NCBI RefSeq assembly: GCF_018967865.2
Contig: NZ_JAHLZY020000001.1
Coordinates: 1,798,001 to 1,862,000, forward strand
Source: Hymenobacter siberiensis
GTDB taxonomy: Bacteria; Bacteroidota; Bacteroidia; Cytophagales; Hymenobacteraceae
DNA length: 64,000 nucleotides
Direction: 5' to 3'
How positions within the stretch are numbered: position 1 is the first letter of the stretch; every line of letters begins with the position of its first letter. The position numbers were made by a program, and so were the translations under genes. A model generated the notes under the pieces. The model worked only from the letters and a program-made list of their open reading frames with translations, searched no databases and was not told where the DNA came from. Shown piece by piece: positions 1-7,856 of this stretch.

Positions 1-115
1 TCGCGCTACTCGTTCGCATAATGGCGGGGTAAGGTTTGCGTATTTGCCAGGATTTCACGAAACGAAACGGGCGGGTTTGGGGTTATCAGGAGCTGCCTCA
101 CACGGGCTTTCTGCG

Positions 116-123
116 TAAATTTG
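116..123 (+). promoter_or_regulatory. Candidate -7 element before clpS
   Basis: The octamer TAAATTTG fits the Bacteroidota -7 consensus TAnnTTTG and lies 4 bases before the clpS ATG. I see no TTG at the usual 17-23 base spacing upstream, so only half of the promoter is supported. Confidence 0.35.
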
Positions 124-127
124 CCTT

Positions 128-409
128 ATGAATACCCGTCCGCAAACCGACTACGATGAAGAGGTTCTACTGCTCGAAGAAGAAGCCGAGCTGCGCAACC
201 TCGTCGTGTACAACGATGAAATTAACACTTTCGACCACGTCATTAAAACCCTGATGGACGTGTGTGGCCACCAGCCCGAGCAAGCCGAGCAATGTACCCT
301 GCTCATCCACTACAAGGGAAAGTGCGCCGTCAAAATGGGTACTTACGAGGAGTTGGAGCCCCTTTGCACCGCCATTCACGACCGCGGCATTGCCGCCGAT
401 GTTATTTGA
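128..409 (+). CDS. clpS: ATP-dependent Clp protease adaptor ClpS
   Basis: ClpS delivers proteins with N-degron residues to the ClpAP/ClpCP protease in the cytoplasm. The 93-aa product has the family's usual length: an acidic, variable N-terminal tail (about residues 1-22) and then the core. Visible core motifs are VVYNDEINTFDHVI, where the N-D-E loop matches the acidic residues that bind the substrate's free amino group, then the cysteine-glycine-histidine turn, the LLIHYKGKC strand and the GTYEELEPL helix. The ATG at 128 is used; no upstream alternative fits. It stands alone; recR follows after a palindromic spacer. Confidence 0.95.
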   Translation: MNTRPQTDYDEEVLLLEEEAELRNLVVYNDEINTFDHVIKTLMDVCGHQPEQAEQCTLLIHYKGKCAVKMGTYEELEPLCTAIHDRGIAADVI

Positions 410-502
410 TGTGGAAATGTGCTGATGTGAGAATGTGCTGAATTATACGATTAGCACACCTTTCATTTTGCATATTTTCACATCAGCACATTTTCACATT
501 TT
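410..502. repeat. Inverted repeat rich in AATGTGCTGATGTG
   Basis: The left arm starts directly after the clpS stop, and the right arm ends just before recR. Both carry the unit AATGTGCTGATGTG, in opposite orientations, around an AT-rich loop near 452-461. The arms are imperfect, with A/G changes. The site could act as a terminator-like hairpin, but it looks like one of the dispersed intergenic repeats of this genome. Confidence 0.7.
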
Positions 503-506
503 TTGA

Positions 507-1121
507 ATGGAATTTCCCTCCAAACTGATTGAAAACGCCGTGGGCGAGCTGTCGCGCCTGCCCGGCATCGGCCGCAAAACGGCCCTGCGGCTGGCCCTGC
601 ACCTGCTGAAAGCCGAAATGGACACCACTGCCAGCCTAGCCGAGGCGTTGGCCAAGATGCGGTTTGAAATTACCTACTGCAAAACCTGCCACAGCATTTC
701 CGACGCCGAAGAATGCGGCATTTGCGCCAACAAGCTGCGCGACCACAGCCTCGTCTGCGTAGTGTCGGACGTGCGCGACGTTATTGCCATCGAAAACACG
801 GGCCAGTACAAGGGCGTGTACCACGTGCTGGGCGGCGTTATTTCGCCCATTGAAGGCATCGGGCCTTCCGATTTGCACATTGACTCGCTGGTGGAGCGGG
901 CGGCGGGTGAAGACTCGGAAGTGCGCGAGGTTATTCTTGCCATCTCGCCCACCATGGAGGGCGACACCACGGCCTTCTACCTATCGCGCCGCCTGCGCGA
1001 TTTGCCCAACGTGCACATCAGCACTATTGCCCGGGGTATTCCGATGGGCGGCGAGCTGGAATACGCCGACGAAATCACCCTCGGCCGCAGCATCGTGGAC
1101 CGCCTGCGGCAGGCCCGGTAG
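507..1121 (+). CDS. recR: Recombination mediator protein RecR
   Basis: RecR works with RecF and RecO to load RecA on gapped DNA. The 204-aa product is full length. It shows the helix-hairpin-helix LSRLPGIGRKTALRLALHLL (about residues 13-32), the four-cysteine zinc motif CKTC...CGIC (about 57-72), a Toprim domain starting at VCVVSDVRDVIAIE, the conserved YHVLGG and SPIEGIGP segments, and the C-terminal GIPMGGELEYADEITLG. The ATG at 507 precedes the conserved FPSKLIE start. It is flanked by palindromic repeats on both sides, so it probably has its own transcript. Confidence 0.97.
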   Translation: MEFPSKLIENAVGELSRLPGIGRKTALRLALHLLKAEMDTTASLAEALAKMRFEITYCKTCHSISDAEECGICANKLRDHSLVCVVSDVRDVIAIENTGQYKGVYHVLGGVISPIEGIGPSDLHIDSLVERAAGEDSEVREVILAISPTMEGDTTAFYLSRRLRDLPNVHISTIARGIPMGGELEYADEITLGRSIVDRLRQAR

Positions 1122-1122
1122 T

Positions 1123-1230
1123 TTTTTAGCTGTTAGCCATTAGCTGTTAGCTTTGTCGGCACTTCCCGAGGAGCCGCTCGGTCGCCACAAAAAAGCTAAC
1201 AGCTAACAGCTGATGGCTAACAGCTAAAAA
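1123..1230. repeat. Inverted repeat of TAGCTGTTAGC units
   Basis: Two 30-base arms, 1123-1152 and 1201-1230, are reverse complements with one mismatch. Each holds two tandem copies of a TAGCTGTTAGC-like unit, and a 48-base GC-rich loop lies between them. The right arm ends directly at the TTG start of the next gene, so a hairpin here would touch its translation start. Confidence 0.85.
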
Positions 1231-3219
1231 TTGAAGCTCTCCGTCGTCATTGTCAATTATAACGTCTGCTATTTCCTGGAGCAGGCGCTGCTTTCGGTGC
1301 GGCGGGCCGTGGAGAAGCTGGGGCAGCCGGTAGAAGTTTTCGTGGTCGATAATAACTCGGCCGACGGCTCGGTGGCCATGGTGCGGGCGCGGTTCCCGGA
1401 GGTTGTGCTCATTGCCAACCGCGACAACCCTGGCTTCTCGAAAGGCAACAACCAGGCCCTGCGCCGCGCCACCGGCCAGTACCAGCTGCTGCTGAACCCC
1501 GATACCGTGGTGGAGGAAGACACCTTCCGCGCTTGCTGCGACTTCATGGACGCGCACCCCGACTGCGGCGGCCTCGGCATAAAAATGCTGGATGGCCAGG
1601 GCAAATTTCTGCCCGAAAGCAAGCGCGCCCTGCCCACGCCGGCCGTGGCGTTCTATAAGATGTTCGGGCTGGCGGGCGTATTTCCGAAGTCGCGCACTTT
1701 CGGGCGCTACCATCTGGGCTTCCTCGACAAGGACGAAACCCACGAGATTGAGGTGCTGAGCGGTGCCTTCATGCTGCTGCGCAAGGCCGCGCTGGACCAG
1801 GTGGGCCTGCTCGACGAAGACTATTTCATGTACGGCGAGGACATCGACCTCTCGTACCGCCTCACCCAGGGCGGCTGGAAAAACTATTATTTTCCCGGCA
1901 CCCGCATCATTCACTACAAGGGCGAAAGCACGAAGCGCACCAGCGTGAACTACGTGTTTGTGTTTTACCGGGCGATGGTGATTTTTGCTCAGAAACACTT
2001 CGCGCCGGGCCGGGCGGGCCTGTTTTCGCTGCTCATCAACGCGGCCATCTGGCTGCGGGCCGGCGTGGCCGTGGCCGAGCGCCTAGCAGTGCGCGCCGCC
2101 CCGCTGCTGCTGGATGCCGGCCTGATTTGGGGCGGCATGTACTTCCTGAAAACCTACTGGGAGCACAACCACAAGTTTGTGCCGGGCGCGTACCCGCCGC
2201 AGTACATGGCGGCGGCCGTGCCGGCCTACATCGCGGTCTGGCTCACGTCGGCCTATCTCAGCGGGGGCTACGACCAGCCGGTGCGGACCTCGCGGGTGGT
2301 GCGCGGTATTTTCATTGGCACGCTGCTGATTTCGGCCGCCTCGAATTTTCTCGATGCCTGGCGGTTTTCCAAAGCCCTCATTATTCTGGGCGGGGCCTGG
2401 GCCGTGGCGGCGCTGGTGGGCCGGCAGCTGGTGGCGCACTTCATCAAGTATAAAAACCTGCACCTGAGCGAGCGCCGGCAGAAAAATATTGCCATCGTGG
2501 GCTCGGGGCCCGAGAGCCGCCGCGTGCGCCAGTTGCTCGAAGCCGCCCACGTATCGGCCCGCGTGATTGGCTACGTGAGCGTGGGGGAGGAGGAAGCCGT
2601 TTTAGAAGAAAATTCACCAATTCACCAATTCACCGATTCGCCACTGGGCGAGCTGCGCCAGCTGGATGACATTATCCGTCTATACGGGCTGAATGAACTG
2701 ATATTCTGCGGTAAAGACCTGCCCGCGAGTCAGATTATCGCCCTCATGCTGGGCCTGCCCGCCGAGCCGCCCGTGGCCTACAAAATCCTGCCCGAAGACA
2801 GCCAGTACATCATCGGCAGCAGCAGCAAAGACTCGCCCGGCGACTACTACACCCTCGATATTGCCCTCAACCTCTACCAGCCCCAGCAGGCCCGCGCCAA
2901 GCGCCTGCTCGACCTGCTCACCAGCGCCGGCCTGCTGGTGCTGAGCCCGGTGCTGGTTTGGTTTCAGCCGAAAAAGGCCGGTTTCCTGCGCAACTGCGGG
3001 GCCGTGCTGCTGGGCCGCCGCACCTGGGTGGGCCTGCGCCACCTCGAAGGCCCGGCCCGCGCCGTGCCCGCCGTGCTCTCGCCCGCCGATGCCGCCCACA
3101 CGGCCACCCCGCTCAATGAGGTGACGCTGCGAAGGCTGGAGATGCTTTATGCAAAGGATTATGAACCGGGCACCGACTTGAGCATGCTCTGGCGCTGCTG
3201 GCGGCGGCTGGGGCAGTAG
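1231..3219 (+). CDS. Family 2 glycosyltransferase with membrane segments and Rossmann domain
   Basis: Predicted to transfer a sugar from a nucleotide donor onto a surface polysaccharide or lipid-linked glycan. The 662-aa product begins at TTG. Residues 1 to about 235 form a GT2 domain of the rhamnosyltransferase (WbbL-like) type: LSVVIVNYNV, VVDNNSADGS, NPGFSKGNNQAL, LLLNPDTVVEEDTF. Hydrophobic segments follow between about 268 and 408. A second, nucleotide-binding-like domain then starts at IAIVGSGPESRRVRQLLE, resembling the regulatory halves of polyprenyl glycosylphosphotransferases. Around residues 460-470 the protein reads through a run of an 8-base DNA repeat (see finding). The exact sugar cannot be told from sequence. 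No other glycan genes are adjacent. Confidence 0.8.
   Translation: MKLSVVIVNYNVCYFLEQALLSVRRAVEKLGQPVEVFVVDNNSADGSVAMVRARFPEVVLIANRDNPGFSKGNNQALRRATGQYQLLLNPDTVVEEDTFRACCDFMDAHPDCGGLGIKMLDGQGKFLPESKRALPTPAVAFYKMFGLAGVFPKSRTFGRYHLGFLDKDETHEIEVLSGAFMLLRKAALDQVGLLDEDYFMYGEDIDLSYRLTQGGWKNYYFPGTRIIHYKGESTKRTSVNYVFVFYRAMVIFAQKHFAPGRAGLFSLLINAAIWLRAGVAVAERLAVRAAPLLLDAGLIWGGMYFLKTYWEHNHKFVPGAYPPQYMAAAVPAYIAVWLTSAYLSGGYDQPVRTSRVVRGIFIGTLLISAASNFLDAWRFSKALIILGGAWAVAALVGRQLVAHFIKYKNLHLSERRQKNIAIVGSGPESRRVRQLLEAAHVSARVIGYVSVGEEEAVLEENSPIHQFTDSPLGELRQLDDIIRLYGLNELIFCGKDLPASQIIALMLGLPAEPPVAYKILPEDSQYIIGSSSKDSPGDYYTLDIALNLYQPQQARAKRLLDLLTSAGLLVLSPVLVWFQPKKAGFLRNCGAVLLGRRTWVGLRHLEGPARAVPAVLSPADAAHTATPLNEVTLRRLEMLYAKDYEPGTDLSMLWRCWRRLGQ
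2607..2641 (+). repeat. Tandem 8-base repeat (TTCACCAA) inside the glycosyltransferase gene
   Basis: Three near-exact copies of AATTCACC and a degenerate fourth sit in tandem within the coding frame and encode the segment NSPIHQFTDSP. Eight is not a multiple of three, so a change in copy number would shift the frame. Confidence 0.75.
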
Positions 3220-3224
3220 ACCAG

Positions 3225-3288
3225 TACCGTGGACTCGGCAAGTCCGCGCTTTAAACAGTGCAAGAGCGGACTCGCCGAGTCCACGGTA
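3225..3288. repeat. REPIN-like inverted repeat, GTGGACTC family, copy 1
   Basis: The left arm starts TACCGTGGACTCGGCAAGTC and the right arm (about 3265-3288) is its reverse complement with one or two mismatches. Each arm is itself quasi-palindromic (GGACT...AGTCC). It sits just after the glycosyltransferase stop. A second copy lies at 36318-36382. Confidence 0.85.
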
Positions 3289-3342
3289 CAGCGTTACGCT
3301 GCCACTTCCGTAGCTTTACGCCTTCATTTACCGTTGCTCGAT

Positions 3343-4563
3343 ATGCCCGATACCACCACGCTCGCACCCGTTTCCCCGCTCTCGCACCGCCTGCTGGCGA
3401 TGAACGAGTCGGCTACCATCGCCATGGCCAAGAAAGCCCGCGAGCTGATGGCCACGGGCATCGACGTCATCAACCTGAGCTTCGGCGAGCCCGATTTCCA
3501 GACCCCGCAGTACATCAAGGATGCCGCCAAGCAGGCCCTCGACGACGGCCATACCTTCTACACACCCGTGCCCGGCATCCCGGAATTGCGGCAGGCCATC
3601 TGCGATAAATTCAAGCGGGATAACCAGCTCGATTTTCAGCCCAACCAGATTGTGGTGAGCACCGGGGCTAAGCAGTCGCTGGCCAACGCCGTGCTCAGCC
3701 TGGTGAATCCCGGTGAGGAAGTCATCGTGTTTGCGCCCTATTGGGTGAGCTACGAGGAGATGGTGAAGCTGGCCGAGGGCGTACCCGTGACGCTGGTGGG
3801 TACCCTCGAAAACGAGTACAAGGTGACGGCCGCGCAGCTCGAAGCGGCCATCACGCCCCGCACCAAGCTCATCATGTATTCGTCGCCCTGCAACCCCACG
3901 GGCGCGGTTTTCAGCCGCGAGGAGCTGGGCGAAATTGCCGAAGTGCTGGCTCGTCACCCGCAGGTGTACGCCCTGGCCGATGAGATTTACGAGTACATCA
4001 ACTTTGTGGGCGAGCACGCCAGCCTGGCCCATTTCGATGAGATAAAAGACCGGGTCATCACCGTCAACGGTTTCTCGAAGGGCTACGCCATGACGGGCTG
4101 GCGGCTGGGCTACCTGGCCGCCCGGGCCGACATCGCCTCGGCTTGCGAGAAGATGCAGAGCCAGATTACGTCGGGCACCTGCTCCATCACCCAGCGGGCG
4201 GGGCTGGCGGCTCTGCGCGGTGGCCGCGCCTCGGCCGATGAGATGGTGGCCGCCTACCGCCGCCGCCGCGATTTGGTGCTGGATATCGTGAAGGACATTC
4301 CCGGCTTCAACACGCCCACGCCCAGCGGCGCGTTCTACATTTTTCCGGAAGTATCGGCCTATTTTAATCGTCTCGCGCCCGATGGCAGCACCATCCGGGA
4401 CTCCTCAGACCTGGCTCTGTACCTACTGAACGACGCGCACGTTTCGGCCGTGTCGGGCGATGCCTTTGGTGCGCCGGAGTGCATGCGCTTCAGCACCGCC
4501 GCCGCCGATGACAAGCTGGTGGAAGCGTTCCGGCGCATCAAAGCCAGCCTGGCGAAGCTCTAA
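3343..4563 (+). CDS. PLP-dependent class I/II aminotransferase (aspartate aminotransferase type)
   Basis: Catalyses transamination between an amino acid and a 2-oxo acid with pyridoxal phosphate; closest in look to bacterial subgroup Ib aspartate/prephenate aminotransferases. The 406-aa product has the family length. Motifs include NLSFGEPDFQTP at the N-terminus, a small-domain YTPVPGIPELRQAI segment, SPCNPTGAVFS (cofactor contact), ADEIYEYI, and the Schiff-base lysine in NGFSKGYAMTGWRLGY. The frame is open back to 3229, but that part is repeat sequence; the ATG at 3343 gives the standard N-terminus. Exact substrate specificity is inference. Confidence 0.92.
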   Translation: MPDTTTLAPVSPLSHRLLAMNESATIAMAKKARELMATGIDVINLSFGEPDFQTPQYIKDAAKQALDDGHTFYTPVPGIPELRQAICDKFKRDNQLDFQPNQIVVSTGAKQSLANAVLSLVNPGEEVIVFAPYWVSYEEMVKLAEGVPVTLVGTLENEYKVTAAQLEAAITPRTKLIMYSSPCNPTGAVFSREELGEIAEVLARHPQVYALADEIYEYINFVGEHASLAHFDEIKDRVITVNGFSKGYAMTGWRLGYLAARADIASACEKMQSQITSGTCSITQRAGLAALRGGRASADEMVAAYRRRRDLVLDIVKDIPGFNTPTPSGAFYIFPEVSAYFNRLAPDGSTIRDSSDLALYLLNDAHVSAVSGDAFGAPECMRFSTAAADDKLVEAFRRIKASLAKL

Positions 4564-4575
4564 ACTGTGCTGAAA

Positions 4576-4686
4576 AAGAACGTCATGCTGAGCGGAGCCG
4601 AAGCATCTCGCGTGCCGAAGTAATCCAATCGATTGAGTTACTGCCGCAAGCGAGATGCTTCGGCTCCGCTCAGCATGACGTTCTCT
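4576..4686. repeat. REPIN-like inverted repeat, CATGCTGAGC family, copy 1
   Basis: Outer arms of about 45 bases start with AAGAACGTCATGCTGAGC and close symmetrically near 4686, with an imperfect centre around an ATCGAT core. Each arm contains a hairpin of the form ATGCT-ga-GC-gga-GC-cga-AGCAT. It lies between the aminotransferase and the rfaE1-type gene. Related copies are at 9204, 10434, 27651, 43178 and 47771. Confidence 0.9.
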
Positions 4687-4690
4687 TAAA

Positions 4691-5704
4691 TTGATCAATA
4701 CCTTGCCTACTTCCGATTCTTCCCTGCAAACGCTGTTCAACGACTTCAATAACCTGCGCGTCCTCATCATCGGCGACGTGATGGTGGATGCATATGTGTG
4801 GGGCCGCGCCACGCGCCTCTCGCCCGAGGCTCCCGTGCCCGTGGTGCACGTAGCCCGCACCGAAAACCGCCTCGGCGGGGCCGCCAACGTGGCCCTGAAC
4901 GTGCAGGCCCTTGGGGCTACGCCGCTACTATGCGCCGTGATTGGCAACGACGCGGGCGGCGACCAGCTGCTGCAATTGCTGCACGCTCACGACCTGCCCG
5001 CCGATGGCCTCATCCGCAGCGCGGCGCGGCCCACCACGGTGAAGCAGCGTATTCTGGCCCACGGCCAGCAGCTGCTGCGCATCGACTCGGAAATTGAAAC
5101 CGACCTTAACGCCGAGGAGGCCGCCCAACTCCTGGCCGCCTACGACGACCTGCTGGCCCGCGCCGACGTGGTAATCTTCGAGGACTACGACAAAGGCGTG
5201 CTTACCGAGGCCATCATCACGGAGTGCATTGCCCGCGCCCGGCAGCGCGGCATCCCCACGGTGGTGGACCCCAAAAAGAAGAATTTCCTGGCCTACCGCC
5301 ACTGCACCCTCTTCAAACCAAACCTAAAGGAGCTGCGCGAGGGCCTGAAATTGGAGTTCGGCGAGCCCAACGCCGACCGCGTCGGTTTCGAGGCCGCCGT
5401 GACCCGGCTGCGCGAGGTGCTAACGCCCGAAATCGTGCTGGTGACGCTATCGGAATACGGTGTGTTCGCCCAGCAGGAGGCCGAGAAAACCTATCTGCCG
5501 GCCCACCTGCGCACCATTTCCGACGTGTCGGGCGCGGGCGATACCGTTATCAGCATTGCCGCGCTGTGCGTGGCGCTGGGCCAACCGGCCGCTTTCACGG
5601 CGGCACTGGCCAACCTGGGCGGCGGGCTGGTGTGCGAGCAGGTGGGCGTGGTACCCGTGGAGAAGCAGCGGCTGCTGGAAGAAGCGGCAGAGGCGGGGCT
5701 GTAA
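4691..5704 (+). CDS. rfaE1: D-glycero-beta-D-manno-heptose-7-phosphate kinase (RfaE1 type, PfkB family)
   Basis: Phosphorylates D-glycero-D-manno-heptose 7-phosphate at C1 on the path to ADP-heptose for lipopolysaccharide inner core. The 337-aa product has the kinase domain alone, without the cytidylyltransferase half of HldE. Motifs: VLIIGDVMVDAYVWG near the start, SPEAPVPVV, the ENRLGGAANVALN substrate motif, VVDPKKKNF, and the C-terminal PfkB signature DVSGAGDTVISIAAL with the catalytic Asp. The start is a TTG right after the upstream repeat; no closer ATG fits. Other sugar-phosphate substrates within the PfkB family cannot be excluded. Confidence 0.88.
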   Translation: MINTLPTSDSSLQTLFNDFNNLRVLIIGDVMVDAYVWGRATRLSPEAPVPVVHVARTENRLGGAANVALNVQALGATPLLCAVIGNDAGGDQLLQLLHAHDLPADGLIRSAARPTTVKQRILAHGQQLLRIDSEIETDLNAEEAAQLLAAYDDLLARADVVIFEDYDKGVLTEAIITECIARARQRGIPTVVDPKKKNFLAYRHCTLFKPNLKELREGLKLEFGEPNADRVGFEAAVTRLREVLTPEIVLVTLSEYGVFAQQEAEKTYLPAHLRTISDVSGAGDTVISIAALCVALGQPAAFTAALANLGGGLVCEQVGVVPVEKQRLLEEAAEAGL

Positions 5705-5713
5705 CCCTCGTTG

Positions 5714-5882
5714 CTGGCGCGAGTTTAGCGCAGCGTAACTCGTGCCTCGCATACGGTGGAGGCTGTGCCTCCCGTGGAACGATTCCGCCGGCGCGGTTCC
5801 AACTTACCGCTGGCGCGGCAGGGGAGGCACAGCCTCCCCATCATCATTTGTCACGAGTTACGCTGCGCTAAACTCGCGCCAG
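5714..5882. repeat. REPIN-like inverted repeat, GCGCGAGTTTAGCGCAGC family, copy 1
   Basis: Perfect 31-base arms at 5714-5744 and 5852-5882 enclose a second, imperfect inverted repeat built on GGAGGC...GCCTCC. Each outer arm can itself pair through GAGTT...AACTC. It lies between converging genes. A related copy with the same outer arm is at 45188-45358. Confidence 0.9.
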
Positions 5883-5899
5883 TGAAAGCGCTTTTTACT

Positions 5900-6109
5900 T
5901 TAGGCCTTCTTCAGAAACTCGGTCTTCAGCACCATGGTACCGCCGCCGGCGCGGCCTTCGATTTCGGCGGTGCTGTTGGTGAGGCGGATGTTTTTGACCA
6001 CTGTGCCGCGCTTGAGCGTGAGCGAGGAACCCTTCACTTTGAGGTCTTTGATGAGGGTGACAGAGTCGCCTTCGGCGAGCAGGGTGCCGTTGCTGTCTTT
6101 TACGTCCAC
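5900..6109 (-). CDS. PhnA-domain protein, short form lacking the zinc ribbon
   Basis: The 69-aa product matches the C-terminal domain of E. coli YjdM/Phn[28 protein letters not shown], then [11 protein letters not shown] and LKTEFLKK. The N-terminal zinc ribbon of the E. coli protein (about 40 residues with two CxxC pairs) is absent. Upstream in frame I find a stop and no other start, so the GTG at 6109 is the only reasonable choice. The role of the family is not settled; the old link to phosphonate use rests on gene position in E. coli. The neighbouring membrane protein ends 16 bases upstream. Confidence 0.8.
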   Translation of the reverse strand: MDVKDSNGTLLAEGDSVTLIKDLKVKGSSLTLKRGTVVKNIRLTNSTAEIEGRAGGGTMVLKTEFLKKA

Positions 6110-6125
6110 GAGGAAAGGAGCTGTT

Positions 6126-6320
6126 TTAACGGATGCTGGTGCCTTGAGCCAGCATCAGGTAGAGTAGGAAAAATACCGGGGAGAGGCTGCCAATCGAAAT
6201 CAGAACAACCAGAAAGGTTTCCACTTTGCTGCGCTCCGGTCGGCTTAGAAACCAGCGCCACATGAAAAACAGCAGGCCCAGCAGCAGCGCCAGCGTGAGG
6301 TAAAAGACGGGACCGAACAT
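6126..6320 (-). CDS. Small membrane protein of unknown function
   Basis: A 64-aa protein with two hydrophobic helices (about residues 5-23 and 36-58) separated by a short charged loop with [11 protein letters not shown]. It begins with ATG and ends 16 bases before the PhnA-domain gene on the same strand, so the two may be cotranscribed. I do not recognise a family. The GC-rich codon use matches the neighbours. Confidence 0.55.
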   Translation of the reverse strand: MFGPVFYLTLALLLGLLFFMWRWFLSRPERSKVETFLVVLISIGSLSPVFFLLYLMLAQGTSIR

Positions 6321-6341
6321 GGGGGAGTTATCAGTTTGAAT

Positions 6342-6761
6342 TTAAAGCCAAGAGGCCGGTGGCCAGAAGTGGCTTTTGTAAGCAGGCCAAGCTTGATGAA
6401 TAGCTTCTATCAGGTGCTTGCTACCTGCCGTTACGGAATCCTTGTGTGAGAAATAAAGGAGAAACTGAAATGCGGCATCGGTGTGCATATGTTCGAGACC
6501 GTCATAGCCGAATATGCACTTGTCTAACTCGACAAACGCTACCCGACCTCCTTCCTCAATTTCATAGACAGCAGATATGCTGAATGTATTCCCAAGAAGT
6601 AATTTGATGCCGTCGTCATCAAACCATTCAATGAAAGCATCTAGGTCATAAATTTCTAGTTCCTCTGAATTGTCAGCAGGGCCGGTAATAGGCACCCAAC
6701 CAAATGGGATGTCACAATTCCACCGCGCATTTAACTCAAGCAGGACTAAATCCTTGGACAT
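6342..6761 (-). CDS. Hypothetical protein, acidic, 139 aa
   Basis: I do not recognise this protein. It is acidic, has no signal peptide or membrane helix, and has aromatic-rich patches such as WNCDIPFGWVPITG and AFIEWFDDDGIKLLLGN. The coding sequence is clearly AT-richer than its neighbours, and its codons end less often in G or C, which suggests recent acquisition. The size and acidity resemble polymorphic-toxin immunity proteins, but no toxin gene is adjacent, so that is only a suggestion. Confidence 0.6.
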   Translation of the reverse strand: MSKDLVLLELNARWNCDIPFGWVPITGPADNSEELEIYDLDAFIEWFDDDGIKLLLGNTFSISAVYEIEEGGRVAFVELDKCIFGYDGLEHMHTDAAFQFLLYFSHKDSVTAGSKHLIEAIHQAWPAYKSHFWPPASWL

Positions 6762-6796
6762 AAATGCTCAATATGATTAGCTGGACCAAATTAGAA

Positions 6797-7822
6797 TTAC
6801 CCCCGCCAGGCCTTCACCGTTTCCACAAATACCCGCACGTTGTCCGGATTTGTATCCGGGTAGACGCCGTGGCCGAGGTTGGCGATGTGGGGGCCGCCGG
6901 TGAACTGGCGGAGCATGGCTTCGGTGGCGGCTTTTACCTGCTCGGGGGTGCCGTAGAGGGCGCAGGGGTCGAGGTTGCCTTGCAGGGTTTTGCCGGCGGC
7001 TTGCAGGCGTACCTGGGCGGGGTCCTGGTTCCAGTCGAGTCCTATGGTGCGGCAGGGCATGGCGGCTAACTCGGGCACGGCCCACCAGGCACCTTTGGCG
7101 AACACGGTGACGGGCACGAGCGGGGCTAGGGCTTCGCAGATTTCGGCGATGTAGCGGGCCGAGAACTCGGTGTAGTGCGCGGGCGGCAGGATGCCGGCCC
7201 ACGAGTCGAACACCTGCACGACCTGCGCGCCGGCCGCTACCTGGGCTTGCAGGTAAGCGATGGTGGTGGCGGTGATTTTGGCCAGCAGGCGGTGCGCTAA
7301 CACTGGCTCTTTATACAAAAAGCCGCGCGCTTTGCTGAAGGTCTTGGAGCCGTGGCCCTCAATCATGTAGGCCAGGATGGTGAAGGGCGCGCCAGCGAAG
7401 CCGATGAGCGGCACGCGGCCGTTCAGGGCTTTTTTGGTGATGCGCAGGGCTTCGAGCACGTAGCCGAGACCGTCTTCGGGGTCGGGGATGCGGAGCTTGT
7501 CGATATCCGCCGCCGACTTGATGGTGGTGGGAAACAGCGGGCCGCGGGCTTCCACCATTTCGTAGGGCAGGCCCATGGCGTCGGGCACTACCAAGATGTC
7601 GGAGAAGATGATGGCGGCATCCACGTCCAGCGCGTCGATGGGCTGGATGGTGACTTCGGCGGCCAGCGCGGGGGTTTCCACCAGCTCTTTGAAGCCGGAG
7701 AGGCGGGCGCGCAGGGCGCGGTATTCGGGCAGGATGCGGCCGGCCTGGCGCATGAGCCAGACGGGGGTGCGCTCGGTGGCTTCGCCCCGGGCGGCACGTA
7801 GGAAAAGGTCGTTTTTCAGCAT
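6797..7822 (-). CDS. hemE: Uroporphyrinogen decarboxylase
   Basis: Removes four carboxyl groups from uroporphyrinogen III to give coproporphyrinogen III in haem synthesis, in the cytoplasm. The 341-aa product has the family signature [16 protein letters not shown] with the substrate-binding Arg residues, the [12 protein letters not shown] loop containing the catalytic Asp, [16 protein letters not shown], and the C-terminal [16 protein letters not shown] with its conserved His. An upstream in-frame TTG at 7834 lies inside the TACCTTTG promoter element, so the ATG at 7822 is preferred. Confidence 0.96.
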   Translation of the reverse strand: MLKNDLFLRAARGEATERTPVWLMRQAGRILPEYRALRARLSGFKELVETPALAAEVTIQPIDALDVDAAIIFSDILVVPDAMGLPYEMVEARGPLFPTTIKSAADIDKLRIPDPEDGLGYVLEALRITKKALNGRVPLIGFAGAPFTILAYMIEGHGSKTFSKARGFLYKEPVLAHRLLAKITATTIAYLQAQVAAGAQVVQVFDSWAGILPPAHYTEFSARYIAEICEALAPLVPVTVFAKGAWWAVPELAAMPCRTIGLDWNQDPAQVRLQAAGKTLQGNLDPCALYGTPEQVKAATEAMLRQFTGGPHIANLGHGVYPDTNPDNVRVFVETVKAWRG

Positions 7823-7831
7823 AATGAAGCG

Positions 7832-7839
7832 CAAAGGTA
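7832..7839 (-). promoter_or_regulatory. Candidate -7 element of hemE
   Basis: On the minus strand this reads TACCTTTG, an exact TAnnTTTG match, 9 bases before the hemE ATG. The short distance implies a very short leader. No convincing TTG -33 element is seen. Confidence 0.45.
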
Positions 7840-7856
7840 CGGCTTACGGCCGGTGC

